A DNA stretch of 10,062 bases from an uncultured Brevundimonas sp. (GTDB lineage Bacteria > Pseudomonadota > Alphaproteobacteria > Caulobacterales > Caulobacteraceae), in the NCBI GenBank assembly GCA_946885435.1, contig CAMPGL010000075.1, positions 1 through 10,062 on the forward strand, read 5' to 3'. The notes below the pieces were generated by a model that was not told where the DNA came from, made no database searches, and was given only the letters and a program-made list of their open reading frames with translations. How positions within the stretch are numbered: position 1 is the stretch's first letter; every line of letters begins with the position of its first letter. This document shows positions 1-7,652 of this stretch, one piece after another. The translations under genes and the position numbers were made by a program.

Positions 1-775
1 CCTCGCCGGGGCCCAGCTCCTCGACCGGGGTGTTCTTGGGCAGGAAGACGCCGACCCGGTCGATCAGGTGGATCGAGCCGTTGCGCATCATCTTGACCCG
101 CATGCCGGCCTTCAGCACGCCGTCGAAGACGCGGACCAGCACCACCACGCCGAGGTAGGCGTCGTACCAGGCGTCGACCAGCATGGCCTTCAGCGGCGCG
201 GACCGGTCGCCCTTCGGCGCCGGCAGGCGGGTGACGATGGCCTCCAGCACCTCGTCGATGCCGATGCCCGACTTGGCGCTGCATTCGACCGCGTCACTGG
301 CGTCGATGCCGATGACGTCCTCGATCTGGGCGCGGACCCGCTCCGGCTCGGCGGCCGGCAGGTCGATCTTGTTCAGGACCGGGACGATCTCGTGGTCGTT
401 CTCGATCGCCTGATAGACGTTGGCCAGCGTCTGGGCCTCCACGCCCTGCGACGCATCGACGACCAGAATGCTGCCCTCACACGCCGCCAGCGACCTTGAA
501 ACTTCGTAGGCGAAGTCCACATGCCCCGGCGTGTCCATCAGGTTCAGGACATAGGTCTCCCCATCCTTGGCCTTGTACTGAAGGCGCACCGTCTGCGCCT
601 TGATGGTGATCCCCCGCTCCTTCTCGATCTCCATGTTGTCGAGAACCTGCGACGTCATCTCCCGCGCCGTCAGGCCCCCGGTGACCTGGATCAGCCGGTC
701 CGACAGCGTCGACTTCCCGTGGTCGATGTGGGCGACGATGCTGAAGTTTCTGATGCGCTCGAGCGGCGTGGACAT
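1..775 (-). CDS. lepA: Elongation factor 4 (LepA), translational GTPase, N-terminal part, cut by left edge
   Basis: LepA/EF4 is a ribosome-associated GTPase of the EF-G family that affects initiation and elongation, including back-translocation in vitro. The reverse strand encodes 258 codons in one uninterrupted frame starting [20 protein letters not shown]. The G-domain motifs are in order: AHIDHGKST (P-loop, about residues 15-23), [10 protein letters not shown] (switch I), DTPGHVDF (G3), NKIDLP (G4) and SAKSG (G5). The LepA-type stretch [11 protein letters not shown] follows G3, and domain II begins after the G5 motif. The GITIKAQ and SLAACEG wording separates it from TypA/BipA and EF-G. 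The family is about 600 residues, so more than half lies outside the window. The start is ATG 775-773, with an in-frame stop six codons upstream; no good Shine-Dalgarno sequence is visible. It diverges from the RND operon. The family assignment is very secure. Confidence 0.97.
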   Translation of the reverse strand, partial: MSTPLERIRNFSIVAHIDHGKSTLSDRLIQVTGGLTAREMTSQVLDNMEIEKERGITIKAQTVRLQYKAKDGETYVLNLMDTPGHVDFAYEVSRSLAACEGSILVVDASQGVEAQTLANVYQAIENDHEIVPVLNKIDLPAAEPERVRAQIEDVIGIDASDAVECSAKSGIGIDEVLEAIVTRLPAPKGDRSAPLKAMLVDAWYDAYLGVVVLVRVFDGVLKAGMRVKMMRNGSIHLIDRVGVFLPKNTPVEELGPGE

Positions 776-952
776 GGTCTGAAAATTTCAATGTGCGGGA
801 CCCGCGGCCCTTACACGGCGGGGCACGGAACGCCAAGGCGAGTCACCTCGGCGACACGTTCGCGGCTTAAGGATTTTTAATAGAGACCTTCACCGTTGCG
901 GCGTTCGGTCAGGGGTCTAAATAGGCGCCACAACCTCCAAGGAAACGTCTCC
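776..952. other. Divergent intergenic region between lepA and the RND operon
   Basis: These 177 bases separate two outward-facing start codons and must hold the control signals for both genes. The sequence is noticeably more AT-rich than its surroundings in two spots: a short dyad TGAAAATTTCA (780-790) just upstream of the lepA start, and a run containing TTAAGGATTTTTAATAG around 867-883. No long inverted repeat that would stand out as a repressor operator is visible. I see no coding potential with an adequate ribosome binding site here. Confidence 0.6.
896..923 (+). promoter_or_regulatory. Candidate promoter of the RND efflux operon
   Basis: A TTGCGG element (896-901) is followed after 14 bases by TCTAAATA (916-923). 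This resembles the Caulobacter-type housekeeping pattern of TTGACGS, a 10-14 base spacer, then GCTANAWC. Transcription would begin near 930, leaving a short leader with AAGGA (939-943) before the GTG at 953. The match is by eye only and the -35 box is imperfect. Confidence 0.4.
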
Positions 953-2089
953 GTGTTCAGCGAACCTGCCCGCCGGCCGAGCCGCTTCGGCCCCCGGACC
1001 AAGATCGCCGCCGTCGTCATCGCCCTCGTGGCGGTCGCGGTGGTGCTCTTCCTGCTGTTCGGACACGGCGGCGAGGAGAAGGCCGCCCGCGCGCCCGGCG
1101 AGGGCGTCTCCAGCCAGACGGTGACCGTCGCGGTCGCCTCGACCCAGGACCTGGCCCGCGTCGTGACGGCGTCCGGCACTGTCTCGGCCTGGGAAGAGGT
1201 GCCGGTGGGCGCGGAGACCGGCGGCCTGACCGCCACCGCCGTGCTGACCGACGAGGGCCGCTACGTCCGCCAAGGCCAGGTGCTGGTCCAGCTGAACGAC
1301 ACCCTGCTGCGGGCGCAGCTGAGACAGCAGGACGCCTCGGTCGCCTCGGCCCAGGCCACCCTGGAGCAGGCGAACAACAGCCTGGCCCGGGCGCGCGAGC
1401 TGCGCGAGCAGGGCTTCCTGTCGCAGGCCGCGCTCGACGCCCGCATCGCCGAACAGGCGACGGCCCAGGCCCAGGTCAGCGCCGCCCAGGCGGCCCGGGC
1501 CGAGACCGCGGCGCGCCTGGCCCAGGCCTCGATCCGCGCGCCGGTGTCGGGTCTGGTCATCAGCCGCAGCGTGACGCGCGGCCAGATCGTCCAGGCGGGG
1601 TCGGAGCTGTTCCGCATCGTCCGCGACGGCCGGCTCGAGCTGGACGCCCAGGTGCCGGAGACGGAACTGGCGCTCGTCCGCCCGGGCCAGAGCGCCGAGG
1701 TTTCGTCCGACGACGTCGGCGAGACGTCGGGCACGGTCCGCATCGTCACGCCCGAAGTCGACCCCGACACCCGTCTCGGCGTGGCGCGCATCGCCCTGAA
1801 CGGGGCCGGCGGCCTGCGCCCGGGCATGTTCGCCCGCGCGCGCATCGACGTGGGCGCCCAGGCCACGGTCGTGGTGCCGACGGGAGCGGTGATCTACCGC
1901 GAGAACCGCGCCGGGGTGTTCGTCGTCGGCGACGAGAACACGGTGACCTTCCAGCCGGTGACTGTGCTGGCGCGCCGTGACGAGCTGACCTCGGTGGCCG
2001 GGCTGGCCGACGGCGTCCGCGTCGTGGTCGAGGGCGCCGGCTTCCTGTCGCAGGGGGACCGCATCCGCGTCGCCCCCGCCGCGCGGTAG
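953..2089 (+). CDS. RND efflux periplasmic adaptor (membrane fusion protein, HlyD/AcrA-like)
   Basis: This is the periplasmic adaptor that joins an inner-membrane RND pump to an outer-membrane channel. I place the start at GTG 953, giving 378 residues, because AAGGAA lies 8 bases upstream. The same frame opens at TTG 896, but that start has no ribosome site and falls on a likely -35 box. From the GTG the protein has a basic N-terminus and a membrane anchor at about residues 18-36 (IAAVVIALVAVAVVLFLLF) with no lipobox. Next comes the first lipoyl half-motif (GRYVRQGQVLVQLN), an Ala/Gln/Arg-rich coiled-coil hairpin at about 118-194, the second lipoyl half (IRAPVSGLVISRSVTRGQIVQAG), a beta-barrel domain and a membrane-proximal domain near the C-terminus. 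Length and order fit the family. It sits 6 bases before the transporter, so the two are almost certainly co-transcribed. Substrate cannot be told from sequence. Confidence 0.93.
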   Translation: MFSEPARRPSRFGPRTKIAAVVIALVAVAVVLFLLFGHGGEEKAARAPGEGVSSQTVTVAVASTQDLARVVTASGTVSAWEEVPVGAETGGLTATAVLTDEGRYVRQGQVLVQLNDTLLRAQLRQQDASVASAQATLEQANNSLARARELREQGFLSQAALDARIAEQATAQAQVSAAQAARAETAARLAQASIRAPVSGLVISRSVTRGQIVQAGSELFRIVRDGRLELDAQVPETELALVRPGQSAEVSSDDVGETSGTVRIVTPEVDPDTRLGVARIALNGAGGLRPGMFARARIDVGAQATVVVPTGAVIYRENRAGVFVVGDENTVTFQPVTVLARRDELTSVAGLADGVRVVVEGAGFLSQGDRIRVAPAAR

Positions 2090-2095
2090 TCCGAC

Positions 2096-5000
2096 ATGAA
2101 CCAGATTTCCGCCTGGTCGATCCGGAACCCGATCCCGGTCGTCCTGCTCTTCATCATCCTGACCCTGGCCGGCGTGGTCGGGTTCATGTCGATGCGGATC
2201 AACAACAATCCGGACATCGAATTCCCGCTGGTGTCGGTGACGGCCGTTCGACCCGGCGCCGCGCCGTCCGAGATGGAGGTGCAGGTCACCCGTCTCATCG
2301 AGGACTCGCTGACCGGCCTGTCCGGGGTCCGGAACGTCTATTCGAACATCTCCGACGGGGTCTCCTCCACCACCATCGAGTTCGAGCTCGGCGTGGACAC
2401 GGAGCGCGCGACAAACGATGTCCGTAACGCCATCGCCGGCCTGCGCTCGGACCTGCCGCAGGACATGCAGGAGCCGGCTGTCCAGCGGATCGACATCACC
2501 GGCGACAGCCTGATCACCTATGTGGTGCGCTCGCCGACCCTGACGCCCGAGCAGCTGAGCTGGTTCGTCGACAACGAGGTATCGCGCCGCCTGCTGGGCC
2601 TGGGCGGCGTCGGCGAGGTCAATCGCTCCGGCGGCGTCAACCGCGAGATCCGGGTCGAGCTGGACCCCGACCGGCTGGCTGCATTCGGCGTGACGGCCGC
2701 CCAGGTCAGCCAGGCCCTGACCTCAGTCAACAACGACCTGCCCGGCGGGCGGGTCACCGTCGGCGGCTCGGAGCGGTCGATCCGTACGCTCGGCGCCGCG
2801 GGCTCCGTGGAAGAGCTGCGCGAGACCCTGGTGCCGCTGTCAGGCGGGCGCACGGTTCGTCTCGGCGATCTCGGCCGTGTCGAGGACAGCTGGTCGGAGC
2901 CCCGCCGCCTGGCCCGCCACAACGGGCTGGAAGTGGTCACCTTCAACTTCCTGCGCTCGCGCGAGGCGTCGGAGGTGCGGCTGGCCGACCGTGTCCGCGC
3001 CGAGGTGGCCGCGATCGACGAGGAGCGCGACGACCTGACCATCGAGCAGATCAGCTCGAACGTGAAATATATCGAGGAAAGCTACATCGCCTCGCTCGAG
3101 GCGCTGGGGCTGGGCGCCCTGCTGGCCGTCATCGTGGTCTTCGTCTTCCTCAGGGACTGGCGCGCGACCTTGATCGCGGCCGTGGCCATGCCGCTTTCGC
3201 TGATCCCGACCTTCTGGATCATGGACCTGACCGGCCAGTCCCTGAACGGCGTGACCCTGCTCGCCCTGTCGTTGACCATCGGCATCCTCGTGGATGACGC
3301 GATCGTTGAGATCGAGAACATCGTCCGGCACATGCGGCAGAACAATCTCAGGCCGTACGACGCCGCCATGGAGGCCGCCGACGAGATCGGCCTGGCGGTC
3401 GTGGCCACCACCGCCACCATCGTCGCTGTCTTCGCCCCGACCGGCTTCATGCCCGGCATCGTCGGCCAGTTCTTCAAGGCCTTCGCCATCGCCGCCTGCG
3501 TCAGCGTGCTGTTCTCGCTGCTGGTGGCGCGCACCATCACGCCGCTGATGGCGGCCTACATGCTCAAGCGCGACGCCAATCTGGAGCACAAGGACCCGTT
3601 CTGGATGTCGCGGTACCTCCAGGCGCTCGGCTGGTCGCTGAAGAACCGCTGGAAGGTCTTCTGGATGGGCACCTTCCTGCTCGTCGGCTCCATCGTGGTG
3701 GCGGGCTCGAACCTCGCCTTCGAGTTCATTCCGGCGGCGGACGAGTCGCGCGCCTCCTTCTCGGCCGAGCTGCCTCCGGGCGCCACGCTACGGCAGACGG
3801 ACGCCGTGGCCCGCCAGATGACGCGCGACCTGCTGGCCCGCCCTGAGGTGACCTCGGTCTACGCCTCCGTGGGCGGCCAGACGCCCAACCAGGCGAACAT
3901 CTACGCCGACCTGGTCGAGCCGGGCGAGCGGGGCATGACGCAGCAGGAATTCCAGCGCGAGATGGTCGACGCCTGGGAAGTCATCCCCGGCGCGCGCATC
4001 GGCGCCGGCGCGGCCCAGCAGGGCGGCGGCCCGTCGGACGGCACCCGCTATTCCTTCTCGATCGTCAGCGACAACGGCCGGCTGCTCGAAGAAGCCGCGC
4101 GCGCCATCGAGGCCGAGATGCGCACGGTGCCGGGCCTGGCCAACGTCGTGAACACCGCCGCCATCGCCCGGCCGGAAATCCTGATCACCCCACGTCCCGA
4201 CCAGGCGGCGCTCTCGGGCGTGTCGGTCGGCGCCATCTCCCAGACGGTCCGGGTCGCCACCCTCGGCGACGTCGACCAGAACCTGCCCAAGTACAACCTG
4301 GGCGACCGGCAGATCCCGATCCGCCTGATGCTGACCGAAGAGGCCCGTCAGGACCTGTCCGTGATCGAGAATCTGCGCGTTCCGACCAACACGGGCGCGA
4401 CCGTCCCGATCAGCGCCGTGGCCGATATCGAGTTCGGCGCGGGGCCGGCGTCGATCAGCCGCCAGGACCGCGCGCGGATCGCGACGATCACGGCCGAGCT
4501 GGACGGCATCGTCTCCGGCGAGGCGGCCGCCCGGGTCAATCAGCTGCCGTCGGTGCGAAACCTGCCGGAAGGCGTGCGCACGACGCCGGCGGGCGACGCC
4601 GAGTTCATGCAGGAACTGGCCGTCGGCTTCACCATCGCCTTCGCGTCCGGCATCCTCTTGATGTACGCGGTGCTGGTGCTGCTGTTCAAAAGCTTCACCT
4701 ATCCGATCACCATCATGGCCTCGCTGCCGCTGGCGATCGGGGGCGGTCTGCTGGCGCTCGTGCTCGCCCAGTCGAGCTTCTCGATGCCCAGCCTGATCGG
4801 CTTCATCATGCTGATCGGGATCGCGGCGAAGAACTCGATCCTGCTCGTCGACTACATCATCATCGCCGAGAAGAACGGCGCCCGGCGCTGGGACGCCATC
4901 ATGGACGCCGCGCACAAGCGAGCCCGGCCGATCATCATGACGACCTTCGCCATGGGCGCGGGCATGCTGCCGGTCGCCATGGGCCTCGGGGCGGACGTCG

Positions 5001-5182
5001 AGTTCCGCTCTCCCATGGCCGTGGCGGTGGTGGGCGGCCTGATCTCCTCGACCTTCCTGTCGCTGCTGTTCATCCCGCCGATCTTCACGATCGTGGACGA
5101 CATCTCCGCCTGGGCGATGCGCAAGCTGACGGGCCGGCGACGCGATCCCGAGACCGAACTCGACATCGCGATCGCGGAGTGA
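2096..5182 (+). CDS. RND efflux transporter, inner-membrane pump subunit (AcrB/HAE1-like)
   Basis: This is a proton-driven inner-membrane pump of the resistance-nodulation-division superfamily. At 1028 residues it matches the usual size of about 1030. Membrane segments can be read at about 13-31, 336-352, 359-378, 383-404, 430-453, 459-483, 519-540, 841-864, 870-892, 899-920, 946-965 and 975-1000. Two large periplasmic loops (about 32-335 and 541-840) carry the porter and docking domains. The proton-relay residues are present: the Asp pair D400-D401 in GILVDDAIV (AcrB D407/D408) and K912 in GIAAKNSILLVDY (AcrB K940). This supports a multidrug-type (HAE1) pump rather than a metal pump. The ATG lies 6 bases after the adaptor stop with no clear Shine-Dalgarno sequence, suggesting translational coupling. 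No outer-membrane factor gene follows. Substrates are unknown. Confidence 0.95.
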   Translation: MNQISAWSIRNPIPVVLLFIILTLAGVVGFMSMRINNNPDIEFPLVSVTAVRPGAAPSEMEVQVTRLIEDSLTGLSGVRNVYSNISDGVSSTTIEFELGVDTERATNDVRNAIAGLRSDLPQDMQEPAVQRIDITGDSLITYVVRSPTLTPEQLSWFVDNEVSRRLLGLGGVGEVNRSGGVNREIRVELDPDRLAAFGVTAAQVSQALTSVNNDLPGGRVTVGGSERSIRTLGAAGSVEELRETLVPLSGGRTVRLGDLGRVEDSWSEPRRLARHNGLEVVTFNFLRSREASEVRLADRVRAEVAAIDEERDDLTIEQISSNVKYIEESYIASLEALGLGALLAVIVVFVFLRDWRATLIAAVAMPLSLIPTFWIMDLTGQSLNGVTLLALSLTIGILVDDAIVEIENIVRHMRQNNLRPYDAAMEAADEIGLAVVATTATIVAVFAPTGFMPGIVGQFFKAFAIAACVSVLFSLLVARTITPLMAAYMLKRDANLEHKDPFWMSRYLQALGWSLKNRWKVFWMGTFLLVGSIVVAGSNLAFEFIPAADESRASFSAELPPGATLRQTDAVARQMTRDLLARPEVTSVYASVGGQTPNQANIYADLVEPGERGMTQQEFQREMVDAWEVIPGARIGAGAAQQGGGPSDGTRYSFSIVSDNGRLLEEAARAIEAEMRTVPGLANVVNTAAIARPEILITPRPDQAALSGVSVGAISQTVRVATLGDVDQNLPKYNLGDRQIPIRLMLTEEARQDLSVIENLRVPTNTGATVPISAVADIEFGAGPASISRQDRARIATITAELDGIVSGEAAARVNQLPSVRNLPEGVRTTPAGDAEFMQELAVGFTIAFASGILLMYAVLVLLFKSFTYPITIMASLPLAIGGGLLALVLAQSSFSMPSLIGFIMLIGIAAKNSILLVDYIIIAEKNGARRWDAIMDAAHKRARPIIMTTFAMGAGMLPVAMGLGADVEFRSPMAVAVVGGLISSTFLSLLFIPPIFTIVDDISAWAMRKLTGRRRDPETELDIAIAE

Positions 5183-5186
5183 CCGC

Positions 5187-6422
5187 CTAGAGCCCGTCCT
5201 TCGACAGGATCAGGGTCGCGTTCGTGCCGCCGAACCCGAAGGAGTTGGACATGACCGTGGTCAGCTCCACGTCCTTGCGCTCGCGCAGGATCGGCATGCC
5301 CTCGAACTCGGGATCGAGGTTTTCGATGTGGGCGCTCTCGGCCGCGAACCCGTGGCGCAGCATGAGCAGCGAATAGATCGCCTCCTGCGCGCCCGCGGCG
5401 CCGAGCGAGTGGCCCGTCAACGACTTGGTCGAGGAGATCAGCGGCATGTCGGCGCCGAAGACGTTGCGCACCGCGCCCATCTCCTTAGAGTCGCCGACTG
5501 GCGTCGAGGTGCCGTGCGGGTTCAGGTAGTCGATGCGCCGGCCGCCAGCCATCTCCATGGCGATCTTCATGCAGCGCTCGGCGCCCTCGCCCGAGGGGGC
5601 GACCATGTCGTAGCCGTCGGAGTTGGCGCCGTAGCCGGTGACCTCGGCGTAGATGGTCGCGCCGCGCGCCTTGGCCCGCTCGTATTCCTCCAGCACCACG
5701 ATGCCGGCGCCGCCGGCGATGACGAAGCCGTCGCGGTCCTTGTCATAGGCGCGGCTCGCCCGCTCGGGCGTCTCGTTGAAGTTGGACGACATGGCGCCCA
5801 TGGCGTCGAACATGTTCGACATGGACCAGTCGATGTCCTCGCAGCCGCCGGCGAAGACCACGTCCTGCTTGCCCCAGGCGATCTGTTCGGCCGCCGCGCC
5901 GATGCAGTGGGCGCTGGTCGCGCAGGCCGAGGAGATCGAATAGTTGATGCCCTTCAGTTCGAACCAGGTGGCCAGCACCGCCGAGGGCCCGGACGCCATG
6001 GCCTTGGGCACCGCGAACGGCCCGATGCGCTTGGGCGAGCCCTTCTCGACTGTGGTGGCCGCGGCCTGAAGGATGACCTGGGTCGAGGGGCCGCCCTCTC
6101 CGACGATCAGGCCGATGCGTTCGTCCTTGATCTCGTCGGGCGTCAGGCCGGAGTCCTTCAGCGCCTCCTCGAAGGCGATGTGCCCCCAGGCGGTGCCGTT
6201 GGCGAGGAAGCGCGACGCTCGGCGGTCGACGCGGTCGGCCCAGTCGGCGGCGGTCGCGCCCATCGAGGGCGGCGCCCAGACCTGGGAACGGAAACCGTGG
6301 GCGGCATGGTCTGGCGCGAACTTCACGCCCGAGCGGGCGTTGCGCAGGGATTCAGTGACCTCCGCGGCCCCGTCGCCGATGGAGGACACGATGCCGATGC
6401 CGGTGACGACGACGCGCCGCAT
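5187..6422 (-). CDS. fabB: Beta-ketoacyl-ACP synthase I (FabB)
   Basis: FabB condenses malonyl-ACP with acyl-ACP. In the anaerobic pathway it elongates cis-3-decenoyl-ACP, and so commits carbon to unsaturated fatty acids. The protein is 411 residues (E. coli FabB is 406). The thiolase-fold Cys-His-His triad is visible: C167 in [11 protein letters not shown]303 in [11 protein letters not shown] and H338 in [13 protein letters not shown], with the conserved lysine K333 just before. The C-terminal glycine-rich motif [10 protein letters not shown] is also present. The start is ATG 6422-6420, with GAAGGAG 5 bases upstream. The frame stays open further upstream, but only through fabA's coding sequence, and that extension has no family resemblance. 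It lies 25 bases downstream of fabA, forming an operon. FabB is preferred over FabF because of the fabA linkage and because the residue numbering is nearly that of E. coli FabB. Its stop nearly abuts the RND transporter stop. Confidence 0.95.
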   Translation of the reverse strand: MRRVVVTGIGIVSSIGDGAAEVTESLRNARSGVKFAPDHAAHGFRSQVWAPPSMGATAADWADRVDRRASRFLANGTAWGHIAFEEALKDSGLTPDEIKDERIGLIVGEGGPSTQVILQAAATTVEKGSPKRIGPFAVPKAMASGPSAVLATWFELKGINYSISSACATSAHCIGAAAEQIAWGKQDVVFAGGCEDIDWSMSNMFDAMGAMSSNFNETPERASRAYDKDRDGFVIAGGAGIVVLEEYERAKARGATIYAEVTGYGANSDGYDMVAPSGEGAERCMKIAMEMAGGRRIDYLNPHGTSTPVGDSKEMGAVRNVFGADMPLISSTKSLTGHSLGAAGAQEAIYSLLMLRHGFAAESAHIENLDPEFEGMPILRERKDVELTTVMSNSFGFGGTNATLILSKDGL

Positions 6423-6447
6423 GAAGACTCCTTCGATCTCTACGAAA

Positions 6448-6975
6448 TCAGCCGCCGGCCTTGGGGTCGGAGGCGCCGAACAGGCCGACTCGCATATCGG
6501 TCGCCGTGTAGATGGGGACGCCGTCGGCTTCCAGCACCCCGTCGGCGATGCCCATGACCAGCTTGCGGTTGATGACCCGCTTGAGGTCGATCTTGTAGAC
6601 GACCTTCTTGATGTCGGGGGTGACCTGGCCGACGAACTTGACCTCGCCGACGCCCAGCGCACGGCCACGCCCCGGTCCGCCGATCCAGCCCAGGTAGAAG
6701 CCGACCAGCTGCCACATGGCGTCCAGACCCAGGCAGCCCGGCATGACCGGGTCGCCGATGAAGTGGCACTGGAAGAACCAGAGGTCGGGATGAATATCGA
6801 GCTCGGCCTCGACGTAGCCCTTGCCGTGCGCGCCTTCGTCGGCGGCGATGCGGGTGATGCGGTCGAACATCAGCATCGGCGGGGCCGGCAGCTGGGCGTT
6901 GCCCGGCCCGAACAGCTCGCCGCGGCCGCTGGCCAGCAGGGCTTCGTATTCGAACGCGTTGGGATAGGTGGTCAT
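6448..6975 (-). CDS. fabA: 3-hydroxydecanoyl-ACP dehydratase/isomerase (FabA)
   Basis: FabA dehydrates 3-hydroxydecanoyl-ACP to trans-2-decenoyl-ACP and isomerises it to cis-3-decenoyl-ACP, the branch point for unsaturated fatty acids in bacteria that do not need oxygen for the step. The 175 residues form one hot-dog fold, close to E. coli FabA (172). The catalytic pair is clear: H71 in [14 protein letters not shown] and D85 in [11 protein letters not shown] (E. coli H70 and D84). The aspartate in place of a FabZ-type glutamate, together with the [11 protein letters not shown] wording, identifies FabA and not FabZ. The start is ATG 6975-6973, with AGGA 4 bases and GGGGAG 11 bases upstream. 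It is the first gene of the fabA-fabB pair, 77 bases downstream of the SH3 lipoprotein gene on the same strand, so it may be read from its own promoter, from readthrough, or both. Confidence 0.97.
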   Translation of the reverse strand: MTTYPNAFEYEALLASGRGELFGPGNAQLPAPPMLMFDRITRIAADEGAHGKGYVEAELDIHPDLWFFQCHFIGDPVMPGCLGLDAMWQLVGFYLGWIGGPGRGRALGVGEVKFVGQVTPDIKKVVYKIDLKRVINRKLVMGIADGVLEADGVPIYTATDMRVGLFGASDPKAGG

Positions 6976-7029
6976 CGGGTCCTAAACTCCCCGCGCCGCC
7001 GGTTGGATGCGGGCCGCGCGAAGGGCCGG

Positions 7030-7056
7030 GTTACACGAGGCTTGGCCGGGCCTCAA
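7030..7056 (-). promoter_or_regulatory. Weak candidate promoter for fabA-fabB
   Basis: On the minus strand TTGAGG (7056-7051) is followed after 15 bases by TGTAAC (7035-7030), each matching four of six positions of the sigma-70 consensus. The -35 box overlaps the stop codon of the SH3 lipoprotein gene, and transcription would begin roughly 45-50 bases before the fabA start. The spacer is short and the match is only by eye. It is offered because the gap to the upstream gene is long enough for an independent promoter. Confidence 0.25.
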
Positions 7057-7652
7057 CCGCCCGGCGCGACGCGCAGGGCCCCGGCGGTGGCGGTCGCCTC
7101 GGGCCGGCACACCGCCGCCTCCTGGGCGCCGAACAGGGCGGTCTCGGGGACCCATCCCCGGCTGTCGCCGGCGCTGACCTCGCACCAGCCCCCTTCGCAG
7201 CCCTCCAGGCTGACGAAGCCCCGCGCCGCGAGCTGCGCCCGGATGTCCGACCCCGCCTCGGGTTCCGACAGGATCGGAACCGCCTGCAGCGCCATGGCCC
7301 GCCGGCGTCCGGAGGTCAGGCTGCGGTGGATCCAGGCGATGGAGCCGTCCGGGCCGCAGACCTTGCGCCACTCGCGCGTCTCGGTGATCACCTGCAGGGG
7401 CACGCCAGAGCGCTCGAACCGCCAGAGGATCGGATAGTCCAGCCCAGGGCCCGCGCGCATGCTGGCCGGTGACCCCCGCACCGACACCCACCGCGGCACC
7501 GGCAGCCCGGACGGCGTGTCGGCCTTCTCCTCGGCTTCGGAGCCGCACGCGGTCAGCGCCGTGGCGCTGAGCAGGCACGCACTCAAGGCCAATGCGGCTC
7601 GCAGCCGCCTGCGCAGGCGCGTCTGACCCCTCCATCGGCTCAGGTTCGTCAT
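7053..7652 (-). CDS. Predicted lipoprotein with two bacterial SH3 domains
   Basis: This is a 199-residue protein of unknown specific function. Its N-terminus has several arginines, then a hydrophobic stretch (ALALSACLLSATALTAC) ending in the lipobox LTAC, so C36 would be lipidated. The +2 residue is glycine, which does not signal retention in the inner membrane, so the outer membrane is likely. Two SH3-like modules follow: about residues 54-112 (with RAGPGLDYPIL and SIAWIHRS) and about 119-175 (with CEGGWCEV and RGWVPETALFG). Tandem modules of this kind occur in the SH3_4-type family, and bacterial SH3 domains often bind peptidoglycan or peptides. Cysteines at 99, 152, 157 and 182 could pair in the periplasm. 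The start ATG 7652-7650 has a stop upstream in frame; the nearest purine-rich site, GAGGGGA, is 13 bases away, which is long. The link to fabA downstream is positional only. Confidence 0.85.
   Translation of the reverse strand: MTNLSRWRGQTRLRRRLRAALALSACLLSATALTACGSEAEEKADTPSGLPVPRWVSVRGSPASMRAGPGLDYPILWRFERSGVPLQVITETREWRKVCGPDGSIAWIHRSLTSGRRRAMALQAVPILSEPEAGSDIRAQLAARGFVSLEGCEGGWCEVSAGDSRGWVPETALFGAQEAAVCRPEATATAGALRVAPGG

Noticed and set aside
780..790. TGAAAATTTCA dyad as a regulator binding site before lepA
   Set aside because: Only five base pairs around one central base, with no second copy seen nearby; too short to support an operator call.
477..836. A 119-codon minus-strand frame overlapping the start of lepA, taken as a possible frameshift
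   Set aside because: The lepA frame reads without interruption through this stretch with all G motifs in phase, so there is no frameshift.
3788..4915. A 375-codon open frame on the minus strand opposite the RND transporter
   Set aside because: The translation is dominated by Gly, Arg, Asp, His and Ala without motifs or a ribosome site, while the transporter frame has all its family residues.
5167..5176. Palindrome CGCGATCGCG as a terminator or HIP1-like repeat
   Set aside because: It encodes part of the transporter's C-terminal Ile-Ala-Ile-Ala run, is a single copy as far as I can see, and has no T run.
5328..6557. A 409-codon open frame on the plus strand opposite fabB and part of fabA
   Set aside because: It is rich in Arg, Gly, Ala, Asp and Val with no recognisable motif and is explained by GC-rich codon use on the true strand. 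FabB and FabA are intact and fully convincing on the minus strand.
6423..6668. An 82-residue N-terminal extension of fabB upstream of ATG 6422
   Set aside because: It overlaps the fabA coding sequence in another frame, is low-complexity in Ser, Arg and Ala, and the internal ATG has an excellent GAAGGAG site and starts at the conserved [10 protein letters not shown].
6073..7437. A 454-codon open frame on the plus strand opposite fabB, fabA and the SH3 gene
   Set aside because: It spans three real minus-strand genes and two intergenic gaps, and its composition is low-complexity with no domain. It is a shadow frame.
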